Origin: Pseudoalteromonas amylolytica
Lineage (GTDB): Bacteria; Pseudomonadota; Gammaproteobacteria; Enterobacterales; Alteromonadaceae
Reading direction: 5' to 3'
Assembly (NCBI RefSeq): GCF_001854605.1
Contig: NZ_MKJU01000027.1
Coordinates: 317,468-381,467, forward strand
Length of the DNA: 64,000 nt
The translations under genes and the position numbers were made by a program. Each line of letters starts with the position of its first letter. Position 1 is the stretch's first letter. Under the pieces are notes generated by a model, which saw only the letters and a program-made list of their open reading frames with translations, was not told where the DNA came from and did no database searches. Positions 1 through 9,246 of this stretch are shown one piece after another.

Positions 1-1158
1 GAAGGTGGCTCTACGACCAGTATGGTCGACAATTACAAATGTATTGCGAAATCGGGCAAAGCGGCGACTCGCATTCGTGCGCTTTATGATTGGCAAGATT
101 TGCACGACCAGCAAGAAAATAACAACACTCGCAGCACGCGCTATAAAATTCCATTCGACAGCCCAATGTACAAAGGAATGTTATCGGCAGAAGGCGTCAA
201 GTTGTGGTCAGATGGTTCAACGCAAGGGTGTAGCGCTAACTTGAGTCATGATTATGACACTGATGGATTGTGCGAACAGTTCCACGCCGGGCATGTTGAT
301 TTTAATGAGTCACAAATAAGGGATAATTTACAAGGTTTTGCAGACGCAGGCTGGTATTTTAATATTCATGCGAATGGTGATGCGGGGATTAAAGATTCAA
401 TCGGTGCTTTGCGTAATATGAACAGAGCACCCAGAGAGCGTTCTCAATCAGAGTGTGAAATGAGTGAAAATAAAAAAGATTACGCGTGTTTGGCACACAC
501 AATAATTCATTCAACGGTCAATAGCGAGGGGGGAACAACTAACGCGGGAGTACCCATTGTCGTTGAGGAATATCTAGCAGCACGTCATACCCTGCCTAAT
601 CTTACGCCCAGCCACTTAATCGGCCACATTGCCTACTGGGGCCGTTCAATGGAAAATGAGCTGGGCGAGCAAAGGGGGAAGATGATTGACCCAATGCGCA
701 CAGAGCTAGATAATGATATTCCGTTTTCGATTCACAGTGATTTAAGCATTAGTGCTTTATTCCCAATATGGTTTATTGAACAAGCCGTTACTCGTAATAC
801 TTGGTATTACCCAAATCTTGAGGGAAATGGCACACCACTTAATGCACAGCAGTCTGTTGAGATCATGGAAGCAATCAGAGCACTGACCATTGTGCCTGCG
901 ATGCAGCATAACATCGCAGACAAATTGGGCTCAATTGAAGTAAATAAACTGGCTGATTTTATAGTGTTAGACAAGAACCCACTTGATTTTAATACTCATC
1001 AAGCAGGGAAGCGGCCAGTTGATATACATACCATAAACGTTGACTGTGCCTTTGTTGGTGCAAAGCTTGTTCCTTGGCTTGACTTGAATGAGCTAAGTAA
1101 AGGTAAAGAGGAGTACCTTGATTCCAAATGCAATTTAGCACTCAAGCCATATAACTAA
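1..1158 (+). CDS. Amidohydrolase family 3 (YtcJ/LAF3-like), 5'-truncated
   Basis: This is the C-terminal part of a metal-dependent amidohydrolase. The reading frame is open from the first base, so the true start lies left of the window and the Met codon at 22 is only internal. Visible family signatures are VKLWSDGSTQG near the start, the metal-ligand segment NIHANGDAGI, a downstream SIHSDLSISALFP segment, and the closing SIEVNKLADFIVLDKNPL that typifies the beta-sandwich part of amidohydrolase 3 proteins. These enzymes hydrolyse amide or related C-N bonds, but the substrate cannot be read from this fragment. About 386 codons are visible. The gene is followed by a strong hairpin at 1170-1193, so it seems to be the last gene of its transcript. 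Family confidence is good; the substrate is unknown. Confidence 0.8.
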   Translation, partial: EGGSTTSMVDNYKCIAKSGKAATRIRALYDWQDLHDQQENNNTRSTRYKIPFDSPMYKGMLSAEGVKLWSDGSTQGCSANLSHDYDTDGLCEQFHAGHVDFNESQIRDNLQGFADAGWYFNIHANGDAGIKDSIGALRNMNRAPRERSQSECEMSENKKDYACLAHTIIHSTVNSEGGTTNAGVPIVVEEYLAARHTLPNLTPSHLIGHIAYWGRSMENELGEQRGKMIDPMRTELDNDIPFSIHSDLSISALFPIWFIEQAVTRNTWYYPNLEGNGTPLNAQQSVEIMEAIRALTIVPAMQHNIADKLGSIEVNKLADFIVLDKNPLDFNTHQAGKRPVDIHTINVDCAFVGAKLVPWLDLNELSKGKEEYLDSKCNLALKPYN

Positions 1159-1169
1159 TCTAGAAAATC

Positions 1170-1193
1170 GCGCATAGGTCGACACCTATGCGC
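1170..1193 (+). terminator. Hairpin after the amidohydrolase gene, probable terminator
   Basis: A perfect 10-bp stem (GCGCATAGGT / ACCTATGCGC) with a 4-nt loop lies 12 nt after the amidohydrolase stop codon. The following bases are not a strong T-run, so intrinsic termination is likely but not certain. The rest of 1194-1488 is AT-rich and holds no gene that I can see. It presumably contains the lipase promoter. Confidence 0.55.
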
Positions 1194-1488
1194 TTCACGA
1201 TAATACAGTACTTATCAGTATTTACATTAATTCACTTCTTAGAATTGCCTCTTTAGTTGTTTTTTATAACCCTGTTTTCAGTACATCTATTTTAAATTCT
1301 TATTATTATATATCAGTGGGTTGTATATATTCCTGCATGTGATTTGGCTTTGCTATTTGGTGTGTATAGATGTTTTTTGTTGAGTTTACTTTTACAAAAA
1401 GTAAATTATTTTAACATTCTGGCTTGACCTCTGACCATTGTGCTCTAATTTTAATTTGTTATCAAAATGTAATAATTGGAGCAAGTAT

Positions 1489-2406
1489 ATGAAACAACAT
1501 GTTTGGGCGGCCGTGATTGGCCTATTTACTTTATTTACACAGGCAGCGCACAGCAGTGAGCAGCTTGAATATCCTGTGGTGTTGGTGCATGGCCTGTTTG
1601 GCTTTGATAACCTGCTGGGCGTTGACTATTTCTATCGCGTGCCTTCTGTGATTGAAGATGAAGGGGGCAATGTGTTTGTGGCTGAGGTGTCTTCAGCTCA
1701 TAACTCTGAGCTACGTGGCGAGCAATTACTCGAACAAGTGGCACTGATCAGAGCGATTACCGGCAAAGACAAAGTGAATTTGATTGGTCATAGCCAAGGT
1801 GCACAAACCATTCGCTATGTTGCGTCGGTCAAGCCACAGTGGGTTGCATCAGCGACCAGTATAGGTGGGGTGAACTGGGGCAGCCGATTTGCTGACGTGG
1901 TAAGAGGCAGTGTTGACTCAGGCTCTTTCTCCGAGCAGTTTTTGGCTTCGCTTGCGAATGGTTTAGCGGGTTTGATTGACTTGCTATCTGGCAAAGCCAC
2001 TGCACCAAGAGATGCGCTAGAGGCTTTGTCAGCTTTGACAACCGAAGGCACATTGGCATTCAATCAGAAATACCCAGAAGGAGTGCCGAGTAGCTATTGT
2101 GGCCAAACTTCGGCATTAGCCAGCAATGGTGTGTATTATTTTTCTTGGAGTGGCAGCAAAGCGTGGACCAATCTATTAGACCCCGCCGATAACGCGTTAG
2201 CACTGTTTTCACAAGTATTTGATGAACCTAACGATGGCCTGGTCTCAGCTTGTTCAAGCAACTTAGGCCAAGTCATTGGTAACGATTATAAAATGAACCA
2301 CCTTGATCAGGTAAACCAAACAATCGGTATTCACCACTTATTTGAAACAGATCCATTGACGCTTTACCGCCAACATATTCGTCGTCTTAAGGGGTTAGAA
2401 CTATGA
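1489..2406 (+). CDS. Secreted triacylglycerol lipase, foldase-dependent family
   Basis: Secreted alpha/beta-hydrolase lipase that hydrolyses triacylglycerol esters outside the cell. I place the start at 1489 rather than 1438. A GGAG ribosome site lies just upstream, and the protein then begins directly with a typical signal peptide (MKQHVWAAVIGLFTLFTQAA, cleavage near AHSS). This gives 305 aa, usual for family I.1/I.2 lipases. After the signal peptide come the oxyanion-hole segment VVLVHGLFGF and the nucleophile elbow GHSQG. A later Asp (DEPNDGLVS) and His (NHLDQVNQ) fit the triad and calcium-site region. Two Cys residues, SSYCG and SACSS, match the conserved disulfide. The stop overlaps the start of the dedicated chaperone gene by 4 nt, so the two are translationally coupled. 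Function is well supported by both sequence and neighbour. Confidence 0.93.
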   Translation: MKQHVWAAVIGLFTLFTQAAHSSEQLEYPVVLVHGLFGFDNLLGVDYFYRVPSVIEDEGGNVFVAEVSSAHNSELRGEQLLEQVALIRAITGKDKVNLIGHSQGAQTIRYVASVKPQWVASATSIGGVNWGSRFADVVRGSVDSGSFSEQFLASLANGLAGLIDLLSGKATAPRDALEALSALTTEGTLAFNQKYPEGVPSSYCGQTSALASNGVYYFSWSGSKAWTNLLDPADNALALFSQVFDEPNDGLVSACSSNLGQVIGNDYKMNHLDQVNQTIGIHHLFETDPLTLYRQHIRRLKGLEL

Positions 2407-3269
2407 GTAAGTGGGGTCTTGGCGCTGTTATTTGCATAGTCGTAGGCTATTTTTATTTTGCGGGTAGCCAAACGCTGTTGTCTGAGCATACGATTATTTT
2501 GCATGAGTCTACACTCACGCAAACCGACAAGACCCCACATCACAACTCAATAGCAGTTGAAAAGCGGGTCCACCAAAGGTGTGACCCAGTTTCTAAAGCT
2601 GATAAAAACACACTCGATGATTGGTTGCTGGCGCTACAAAACAGTAATCAACATCACCTGTGGCGTGCACACCTAAAGCAGTTGGATAACTGTTTACATG
2701 AATATGTTGAAACCTACATGGCTTACAAGCAAGCATTGACGGAGGTAGATGAAAATTTGAATATTTTTGAACGTCATGAGCTTTTACAATCAATACAACA
2801 ACGCTTTTTTTCAGCGCAGGTGATAGCGCTTTGGTTTGCACAAGAGAACGCTTGGAACGCGCAAGCCATTGAACGTTGGAAGATACTTGCTGACAAGCAA
2901 TTGAGTGAGGCGCAAAAGCAGCAGCTTATAGCACAGCATGTCAGTCAACTCCCCGAGCGCGAACAGCGCTTGATAAACAACAGCACGCAGCTGCACGAGC
3001 TTGCAGATAGCTGGCAGATGCAAGATTACAACCAGCTCAGTGCGCGCTTTGGCGATGAAGCTGCTGAGCGCATTATTGCGTTGCAAAAAGAGCGAGCAAG
3101 TTGGCAACAAAAGCTAGCTAAGTTCGAACGCGAGCGCGCGCACATACTCGCGTTTGAGTTATCCCATGATGAAAAAACGCAAGCAATAGAGCAACTTAAA
3201 CAGTCTATGTTTAGTGATAATGAACAGAAACGTCTACCCAATACACAGGCCAGCCTCTTTGTTGATTAA
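2403..3269 (+). CDS. Lipase-specific foldase (Lif) chaperone
   Basis: Membrane-anchored steric chaperone that folds the lipase in the periplasm before type II secretion. The 288-aa protein starts with a short cytoplasmic segment and one transmembrane anchor (residues about 5-22, WGLGAVICIVVGYFYFAG). A variable linker follows, then a long highly helical, Gln/Glu/Lys-rich domain typical of Lif proteins. The helical part carries the characteristic pattern around FSAQVIALWFAQENAWNAQA and repeated LSEAQKQQLI-type heptads. The length matches the family. The ATG overlaps the lipase stop in an ATGA arrangement. The 166 nt that follow before the next gene hold nothing clear. The call rests on architecture plus strict linkage to the lipase. 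Confidence 0.9.
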   Translation: MSKWGLGAVICIVVGYFYFAGSQTLLSEHTIILHESTLTQTDKTPHHNSIAVEKRVHQRCDPVSKADKNTLDDWLLALQNSNQHHLWRAHLKQLDNCLHEYVETYMAYKQALTEVDENLNIFERHELLQSIQQRFFSAQVIALWFAQENAWNAQAIERWKILADKQLSEAQKQQLIAQHVSQLPEREQRLINNSTQLHELADSWQMQDYNQLSARFGDEAAERIIALQKERASWQQKLAKFERERAHILAFELSHDEKTQAIEQLKQSMFSDNEQKRLPNTQASLFVD

Positions 3270-3435
3270 TGGCACAACCTGATTGCTCAAATCACCTAAC
3301 GTAGCCAGCCAAAGTAAAGTCTCGCCTACTTGAGCAAACGCTCTGTGGAGAAATAATAGCTACCACGAGGCTTTGATTTTTACCTGCAATAACGATACTT
3401 TAATTTTCTCACCGAATTATAAGAAAGGGAATGGT

Positions 3436-4218
3436 ATGCGAGTCAAATTGCTTTTGGTTGCGATGTTTTACTCGGCGTGTGCGCTTTGTGATACGTCAAA
3501 TTTTCAAGTCACTAGCGTGTCGAAGCGTGCTTTTATCATCACAGAAAAGGATTATGGCACCAACATTGGACTCATCAAAACTGATGCGGGCGTTGTGGCG
3601 ATAGACCCAATGCCTGGTGAGAAAAACCTAGACACGCTATACCAAATCATACAACAGCACAGTAAAGTTCCAGTGAGCTACGTGTTAAATACCCACCAAC
3701 ATAGCGATCATACAGGTGGAAACACCTACTTTGTTGAACAGGGCAGCAAGGTTGTTGAAACAGTTAGTCAGCTACCTGAATTTACAGAGTTTGTATTTAA
3801 ATCACACACTTCAAAAGATAAAGTTTTCTACCACAGTAAAAGCAATAGTGTGTTTGTTGGTGATATTTATGACACCAGTTGGCACCCAACATTTTACTCA
3901 GGTGGTCTATCTGGGTTTAATCAAGCCATCGAGAAAATTCTCAACATAGGCAATGAGGATAGTCTTATCATTCCGGGGCATGGTAAGCCGACGAGCAAAG
4001 TGGAGTTACGCCAGTTTAGAGCACACACCCAAGCATGGGTAGAGCAAATCAAAGTCTTAAAAGACAAAGGCATGAGCGTCGAAGAAATCATGAATAACGA
4101 TAACGTGAAAGCGTTGTTGCACAATTTCAATCTCGCTAATAAGCAGAACTTTATCCCTGAAACTGCCTTTAAACGCTTTATCGAAAGAACCTTTACAGTG
4201 ATTGATAGCGGCAAATAA
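3436..4218 (+). CDS. Exported metallo-beta-lactamase-fold hydrolase
   Basis: A 260-aa protein of the MBL superfamily. I start it at 3436: an AAAGGGA ribosome site sits 5 nt upstream and the product opens with a signal peptide (MRVKLLLVAMFYSACALC). An upstream in-frame codon at 3373 would add 21 unlikely residues. The zinc motif THQHSDHTGG is intact, and a second-shell Asp (VFVGDIYD) and His (IIPGHGKP) follow in the expected order, so two metal sites are plausible. The family includes beta-lactamases, glyoxalase-like and lactone hydrolases. The C-terminal 60 residues resemble the helical end of the exported quinoprotein-relay/B1-like group. Cys near the signal end (CALC) could also be a lipidation site. 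It stands alone, and its substrate cannot be assigned. Confidence 0.8.
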   Translation: MRVKLLLVAMFYSACALCDTSNFQVTSVSKRAFIITEKDYGTNIGLIKTDAGVVAIDPMPGEKNLDTLYQIIQQHSKVPVSYVLNTHQHSDHTGGNTYFVEQGSKVVETVSQLPEFTEFVFKSHTSKDKVFYHSKSNSVFVGDIYDTSWHPTFYSGGLSGFNQAIEKILNIGNEDSLIIPGHGKPTSKVELRQFRAHTQAWVEQIKVLKDKGMSVEEIMNNDNVKALLHNFNLANKQNFIPETAFKRFIERTFTVIDSGK

Positions 4219-4241
4219 TTACAGTGGTGGCTTTTATTTCA

Positions 4242-4274
4242 CAGTATGTAGGTGTTTGCAGTGCCTACATACTG
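4242..4274. terminator. Hairpin between convergent genes
   Basis: An 11-bp perfect stem (CAGTATGTAGG / CCTACATACTG) with an 11-nt loop lies between the end of the MBL hydrolase and the end of the convergent lipoprotein gene. Its position suggests a bidirectional terminator. T-runs on either side are weak. Confidence 0.5.
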
Positions 4275-4311
4275 CTTAGGCCGAGTTCAGGTTACTTAAC
4301 CTCAGCGGAGG

Positions 4312-5169
4312 TTATTGACACTCCATCGTCGATGCTTGCGCTGTAGGTACAACTGAGTTCATAAAAGCACCTAAAGAGGCAAACACGACCCTCATCCTAT
4401 CAGCCCAGCTTGTGTAAACAACAGAGTTTATATTCGGCACGTTGGCGGTTTCTGAAGTAATTATTTCGCCTGTGTTAGCGTCCCATTCTGTAACAATTGA
4501 GACCTGTTTAGCTTTGGAGCCTGTCACTGACCTTCTGAACTTTTCAATCACTTTTCTTATCTGTGCTGGAGGCGTGCCAGATAACTCAACAACATATAAA
4601 GCTTCACGGCTTATGTAGTTAAAATTTGTGTGAGGGTAATGTAAAGGTCTAGGGTAAGATACGATAGCTATATTCAGTGTACTGTCAGGCTCAACGCGTT
4701 TAATTGCTTTTGCTATTGTTCTTGAATGATCGTAATTGTACACATACAAAAGCTCTTCTCCTGATCTCGATTGTTTCAGTTTGGATGTGTTCGTGCCTGA
4801 ATTAATCGGCGCTAGAAATATTGCAAGCTCATGAGGGGGAAGCTCCATGTCCGAGGCTTTAGAGACATCGCTAAATTCACACATAAATGCTGTTGCAGCA
4901 GCCAGCCTTTTACCGAAGTTATCAGGGCTTTTCTCAGTGATGATTAAGTAGGAATAGTATGCATAGGAGCTATCAAGACCATAGCCTGAGTCAAGAAACC
5001 CTCTGAGCATCAGTTGTATTTTTCCATCCACTGAGTCGGTTTGCACTGTTTTATTTGATGTTTGGTGTGCAGCTGCACCCACCTCACTATATTGAGAGGA
5101 GTTGCACGATGAAAGTATCGTTGCAACTATCAAAACAAAAAGAGCTTTTAATGAATTAGACATCTTCAC
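4312..5169 (-). CDS. Hypothetical lipoprotein
   Basis: A 285-aa protein with a lipoprotein signal peptide: a hydrophobic stretch at residues 8-20 ends in a lipobox LSSC with Cys near residue 22. It would be an envelope lipoprotein. The rest shows no domain that I recognise; it is a mixed alpha/beta sequence with several Tyr-rich stretches (YAYYSYL, VYNYDHS). There is a weakly hydrophobic segment near the end (ASLGAFMNSVVPTAQA). The start overlaps the end of the preceding membrane-protein gene by 14 nt, so the two are probably co-transcribed and may act together at the inner membrane. No function is proposed. Confidence 0.7.
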   Translation of the reverse strand: MKMSNSLKALFVLIVATILSSCNSSQYSEVGAAAHQTSNKTVQTDSVDGKIQLMLRGFLDSGYGLDSSYAYYSYLIITEKSPDNFGKRLAAATAFMCEFSDVSKASDMELPPHELAIFLAPINSGTNTSKLKQSRSGEELLYVYNYDHSRTIAKAIKRVEPDSTLNIAIVSYPRPLHYPHTNFNYISREALYVVELSGTPPAQIRKVIEKFRRSVTGSKAKQVSIVTEWDANTGEIITSETANVPNINSVVYTSWADRMRVVFASLGAFMNSVVPTAQASTMECQ

Positions 5170-5392
5170 CTCTGTTTTCTTTTAATTTCTTGGCAAAGAG
5201 GTACAGCGCTTTCAACGTGGAAACTAACAATAATACAAAAAGCATCATGCCTGTGGTTTCTGATGCGTCAAGTCTCGCGTTGTTATCTGAAATATCGTAG
5301 AAAGCCCAAATAGCCACTGATATCAACAATGTTGCAATGAGTCCGCTAATACCAACCCATTTGATTATCATGCCTATTATTTTCTTAACCAT
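5156..5392 (-). CDS. Small two-transmembrane-segment protein
   Basis: A 78-aa membrane protein with two predicted helices, roughly residues 4-27 (IIGMIIKWVGISGLIATLLI) and 47-68 (MMLFVLLLVSTLKALYLFAK). A polar loop lies between them, and the tail is charged. I choose the ATG at 5392 over the upstream TTG at 5419, because a GAATTGAGG purine-rich stretch lies in front of the ATG. It is the first gene of a two-gene unit with the lipoprotein downstream. The function is unknown. The pair could be an envelope stress or immunity-type accessory, but nothing in the sequence proves it. Confidence 0.6.
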   Translation of the reverse strand: MVKKIIGMIIKWVGISGLIATLLISVAIWAFYDISDNNARLDASETTGMMLFVLLLVSTLKALYLFAKKLKENRGEDV

Positions 5393-5686
5393 CCTCAATT
5401 CCCTAGAAAAGGTTAGCAATATAGCCTTTCAAATATAGATACCGAACGGGTTATTGCCAAGCAACGCCTCAGATGTAATTACGCCTAATGGTTCATAACT
5501 GATTTAAAGTAGTAAACATGGCAGGGTGCAGATGGAAGAAATAAGCGCTGTGTGTAATCGTTGCTGGCACATATCACCCTTGAAATTTGCCTAAAATAGC
5601 TAATATTCAAACCGGCTACATATTTAACCAAAAATTAACCTTTAGGGCTTTAGAGTGTCATCTAAAGTAATTTTGAGTGCATCAAT

Positions 5687-6205
5687 ATGAAAATGTCGGT
5701 GACTAAATTTGATAGGCTTGCGAGAGTGTTTCATTGGGTATCCGCGGTGGTGATCCTCTGGGCTACATTTTCGGGGCTGTTCCTTGCTGTCGTTAAGGTA
5801 GAAAGTGAATGGCAAATACTCATTAGTGAGTTTAATATCTCTCTAACAACCGTATTTATTCCCATATTCTGTGGGCGGGTGGTTCATGCACTACGAACAC
5901 AAAAGCCTGCCTATCAGGGTACACTCAACGCTTTACAAGCGAAGTGTGCTCATAGTGTTCATATATTTATGTATTTGTTAATTATGCTTATAATTATCTC
6001 TGGGGTGCTAATGATGCGCCTTGAGTTTCAAGTTTTTGGCATTGTAAGCATAACGCCTTTACTCAAAGATGTGTGGTTGTGTGAGTGGTTTTCAACAATA
6101 CACCATTACGCCAGTTATATATTGGCGGTTTTGATTATTGTGCATGTAGGTGCTGTTGTATGGCACCAATATACTGGCAAGCCAATCTTAAAAAGGATGC
6201 TTTAA
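5687..6205 (+). CDS. Cytochrome b561 family protein
   Basis: A 172-aa four-helix membrane cytochrome of the prokaryotic b561 family. It carries di-heme-type histidines in transmembrane helices: FHWVSAVVI in helix 1, HSVHIFMYL in helix 3 (two His), and HHYASYILAVLIIVHVGAVVWH in helix 4. The length agrees with E. coli CybB-type proteins. The family passes electrons between quinol and acceptors such as superoxide in the inner membrane. The gene stands alone. A 270-nt region lies upstream and the convergent HNH gene ends 13 nt away. Only the family can be assigned, not the physiological partner. Confidence 0.85.
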   Translation: MKMSVTKFDRLARVFHWVSAVVILWATFSGLFLAVVKVESEWQILISEFNISLTTVFIPIFCGRVVHALRTQKPAYQGTLNALQAKCAHSVHIFMYLLIMLIIISGVLMMRLEFQVFGIVSITPLLKDVWLCEWFSTIHHYASYILAVLIIVHVGAVVWHQYTGKPILKRML

Positions 6206-6218
6206 GTACCTTTGCTCG

Positions 6219-8354
6219 TTATGTTGGGTGGGTCGATAAGGTAATCTTGTATAGTTCTTCGTGCTCAAAACTGTACTCCACAAAAGTGTTATCAGAGCAG
6301 TTGTACCTTATCAGTTTATTATTCATTTCATTGAGATAGACTTCATTGCTGTTGGCGAGTTGAACTTGGTGGACATCAGAGATCTTTGTAATGTTAGAAC
6401 TCCTATTTTGTACGCTGGTGATGTTAATAGGCCTGAAGTCTTCAAGTTCAATGAAGTCACAGGACACATTGTTGTCATTCATATTTAAATAACCGCAACA
6501 CAACATAATATTGTCATGGTGAGGGGTTGCATCCACTGAAATAGAGACTGCCTTGTGCAGCCTGAAGATGTTTATGACCTCATACATCCCATCAGATACT
6601 TTTAAGAAGATAAGTACGCTGCAAAAGTAAACTTTTGTTCTGATTAAGATGACATCTTTAGCTAAGTGATTAAGGCTTTGAACATGGGGGTTGTAATTCT
6701 CATTACGCCAATGTAGCAGAGTATATGGTTGTGCTAGTTTTTCTTTATGCCATTGTTGGACTTCGTGGCTATTCACTATGATAGTGTAGAGTTGTTGACA
6801 TGTAAGTACTTGTTTTAATTTGAATGACTCATCAATGAACCAGAGAAAAGGCTGTTTTGGTAAAGCCGAACGGTCCAATCCTACAAATCCGTTTTGATGA
6901 CGTGATAGCACAAAAGCTTTTGGTAAGTTCACGCTTTGCGTTTGCTTAAAATCAACAAATTGTGTGAGTTGTCGTTCAAGCTGAACAAAGCAATTAATAG
7001 CGCCGTTGGCAGAGACATCACAGAATATGTCTCTGATCTCTTCACCTGCGGGGGTTTTAAAAAATGTTGACTCAACTAAATCTTGCTCTGGATCCCAATA
7101 GAAGCAACGTCGGGCATCAAAGCTAATAATGATGGTTTTACCGCGACTGGTAACAATTTGACTGTCTTTGATTGGAAACGAAGGGTGTGCTGGGAGATTA
7201 GCGAATACTTTGTCACATTCATGCAAATGCCTGACAGAAACTCCTTCAGAAGTAGTGAGTAATAAGAATTCTTGAGGGAGATTTTCTACTATATGGGCTG
7301 CTTTTTTATCAGGGTAGATATCTTCTACATTGATCTCAAGAAACCTCTTTAATGATGAGAATATCCGCGTTAAGTTTTCAAACAGATAAGCATCCTGTTG
7401 ATAGTGTTCAATTAAATCAATTCCAAGTGCTTTTGCCTCTTGCAGCTCCAATACAAAGGTGCGTAGATAACCATTAAAATATAAAGGATGAATAAATATC
7501 TGCTTGAATAGCCTGACATCCTCTAAGATATCTTTAGGTATTTGCTCCAAACAACCGTGTGCCATTATTCCACACTGAATAAATTGCAGATGATCTAAGC
7601 GCTCTGGTGACTTCGAGTTTTGGTTCCAAGACGTGATGATCTCTCCTAGTTTGGTCAACTTAAACACCGCTAGAATTAAGTTTTGCGTGAATATAAAGCT
7701 CTTTCTTTTGTTTTCTACGTGGTCACAGTGCTCTTTGATGATCTGTGCGAATGTATTGATTTGCCTGCCCGTTAGCCAGTCAAACATACCAAATTGCGCT
7801 TTGTAACTGTCAATTTCTTGTTGTGCATTAGCGCCGCCATTGTTGGTAAGTAAGGTGGCAAGCTCTTCGACTCTCTCCAAGCATTCAGCGGTGTTTTTAT
7901 GAACCTCATCGAGTACTTCTTGGCTTTGCGTGACGATTTTTTTTGTATTGTCGAGGTTCTCATGTAGCTCGTCTAGCCCTTGCTGGAGTTGGTCTAGGTG
8001 GTGCTTCTTTATCACATACGGATAATTACCATGCTTCGCTTCATGCGCCTCTTTTATGTCTTTGAGCCTTTTAACGGTATAGACTTTTACATTCGCTTTA
8101 TTGTCAATTTCATCATGATGGTCGCTACACAATAGAATCAGGTTGGTGATGTCTCTTCTTTGTTCATCACTCATGTTGGCATTGTAGCGCGGGCCCTTCG
8201 AGTTGGCCGCTTCTATGTGGCAGATCTTGCCAACAACCGTGTCGTTGTGCTCATTGATAAGGTTATTTTTACACTCTGGCATGGCACATTGGTTCCCAGA
8301 GCGTGCAAACAACATTTTAAGATGTGATGGTTTATAAACTCGTGCTTTACTCAT
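6219..8354 (-). CDS. HNH-nuclease-like protein with long C-terminal region of unknown function
   Basis: A 711-aa protein with three visible parts. Residues about 10-105 form a treble-clef HNH module: SGNQCAMPECKN supplies a CxxxxC pair, VGKICHIEAA is the HNH-type His strand, and LILLCSDHHDEID is the closing CxxHH helix. Residues about 110-180 are heptad-like and probably a coiled coil (LDQLQQGLDELHENLDNT onward). The remaining about 500 residues have no family that I recognise; alternating short strands with aromatic and acidic turns could form a propeller-like or sensor domain. HNH modules cleave DNA. A single large gene coupling HNH to a coiled coil and a big partner domain is a common layout for phage-defence effectors, but that role is inference. 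It has its own promoter region (8355-8652). Confidence 0.65.
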   Translation of the reverse strand: MSKARVYKPSHLKMLFARSGNQCAMPECKNNLINEHNDTVVGKICHIEAANSKGPRYNANMSDEQRRDITNLILLCSDHHDEIDNKANVKVYTVKRLKDIKEAHEAKHGNYPYVIKKHHLDQLQQGLDELHENLDNTKKIVTQSQEVLDEVHKNTAECLERVEELATLLTNNGGANAQQEIDSYKAQFGMFDWLTGRQINTFAQIIKEHCDHVENKRKSFIFTQNLILAVFKLTKLGEIITSWNQNSKSPERLDHLQFIQCGIMAHGCLEQIPKDILEDVRLFKQIFIHPLYFNGYLRTFVLELQEAKALGIDLIEHYQQDAYLFENLTRIFSSLKRFLEINVEDIYPDKKAAHIVENLPQEFLLLTTSEGVSVRHLHECDKVFANLPAHPSFPIKDSQIVTSRGKTIIISFDARRCFYWDPEQDLVESTFFKTPAGEEIRDIFCDVSANGAINCFVQLERQLTQFVDFKQTQSVNLPKAFVLSRHQNGFVGLDRSALPKQPFLWFIDESFKLKQVLTCQQLYTIIVNSHEVQQWHKEKLAQPYTLLHWRNENYNPHVQSLNHLAKDVILIRTKVYFCSVLIFLKVSDGMYEVINIFRLHKAVSISVDATPHHDNIMLCCGYLNMNDNNVSCDFIELEDFRPINITSVQNRSSNITKISDVHQVQLANSNEVYLNEMNNKLIRYNCSDNTFVEYSFEHEELYKITLSTHPT

Positions 8355-8652
8355 AGTGTCTCTGGGCGCATTCCGTTGGTTTGAAACATTTTTTCTGCTA
8401 GTGTAAGGGCGTTTTTTTAATTAATAAAAATGAAATAATTATTTAAAAACAAAGCCTTCTAAGACTAAAGCAATTAGACATTAAGATAAAGCAAGTTAAC
8501 GTTTTTTCTGTTCATATCAAGCTCTGAGAGAGTCATTGAGCAAGCATCGCGTAATATCACGAGCGAACAGTTTAAATATGCTCAGGTCTTTCGGGTGCAG
8601 TTTTTGAATGAGGAAAGTTAGCAGCTTGTATTTAATTACATGGAGTTACCCT
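8355..8652. other. Intergenic region, divergent promoters
   Basis: About 300 bp between the divergent HNH-protein gene and the acetyltransferase gene. It is AT-rich, with a run of A/T at 8410-8450, and should hold both promoters. I see no gene, clear operator or hairpin of note. Confidence 0.4.
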
Positions 8653-9174
8653 ATGCATATTAGACCCGCCAATGTGGATGACCTTACCAACATTGCTCAA
8701 CTACATGCCAAAAGTTGGCAGGAAAACTACAGCTCAGTATTGTCTGGTGATTATTTAGCACATCGAGTACTTGAAGAACGCACCCAAATATGGACCGAAC
8801 GACTCACGACACCTTGCGACAATCAGTTGGTTTTGGTTGCTCAGTTAGATGGCGTGTTCAGCGGTTTTATTTGTGTGTTTGGTGACAAACACCCACAGCT
8901 TGGCAGTATTATTGACAACCTACATGTTACATCAGAGGCTAAAGGAAAGGGGATTGGCACCCAGTTAATCATATCAGCTGCAAAGTGGGCGCAAACTTAC
9001 TATAAAGATTGCGGATTATATCTGGAAGTACTGGAGTGTAATCCAAAAGCAATTGGCTTTTATGAAGCGTTAGGCGGGCAAAAACATTCTCAGGGTTATT
9101 GGCACACACCGTGTGGGAATAAAGTAAAAGAGTTTATTTACGTTTGGCAATCACCCTTGGCACTCATCAAGTAA
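8653..9174 (+). CDS. GNAT family N-acetyltransferase
   Basis: A 173-aa GCN5-related acetyltransferase that transfers an acetyl group from acetyl-CoA to an amine. I place the start at 8653 (MHIRPANVDDLTNIAQLHAK), with a GGAG site 7 nt upstream; the extra 15 residues from 8608 do not resemble the fold. The strand-4/acetyl-CoA motif A is clear: LHVTSEAKGKGIGTQLI, with the Gly-rich pyrophosphate loop. NPKAIGFYEALGG follows as motif B. The protein is of the short PA/phosphinothricin- or RimI-like type with no extra domain. The substrate cannot be predicted. It is monocistronic; the following 72 nt lead to an unrelated acyltransferase. Confidence 0.85.
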   Translation: MHIRPANVDDLTNIAQLHAKSWQENYSSVLSGDYLAHRVLEERTQIWTERLTTPCDNQLVLVAQLDGVFSGFICVFGDKHPQLGSIIDNLHVTSEAKGKGIGTQLIISAAKWAQTYYKDCGLYLEVLECNPKAIGFYEALGGQKHSQGYWHTPCGNKVKEFIYVWQSPLALIK

Positions 9175-9246
9175 CTTTCTGATATAAAGTTAAAAATACT
9201 CGCTTCGCAATTCGCAAGCCACTATAACAATAATTAAAGAAGTACT

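Noticed and set aside
22..1158. Amidohydrolase start at the Met codon at position 22
   Set aside because: The frame is open to the first base, and the family needs a much longer N-terminal part, so this Met is internal and the gene is truncated by the window.
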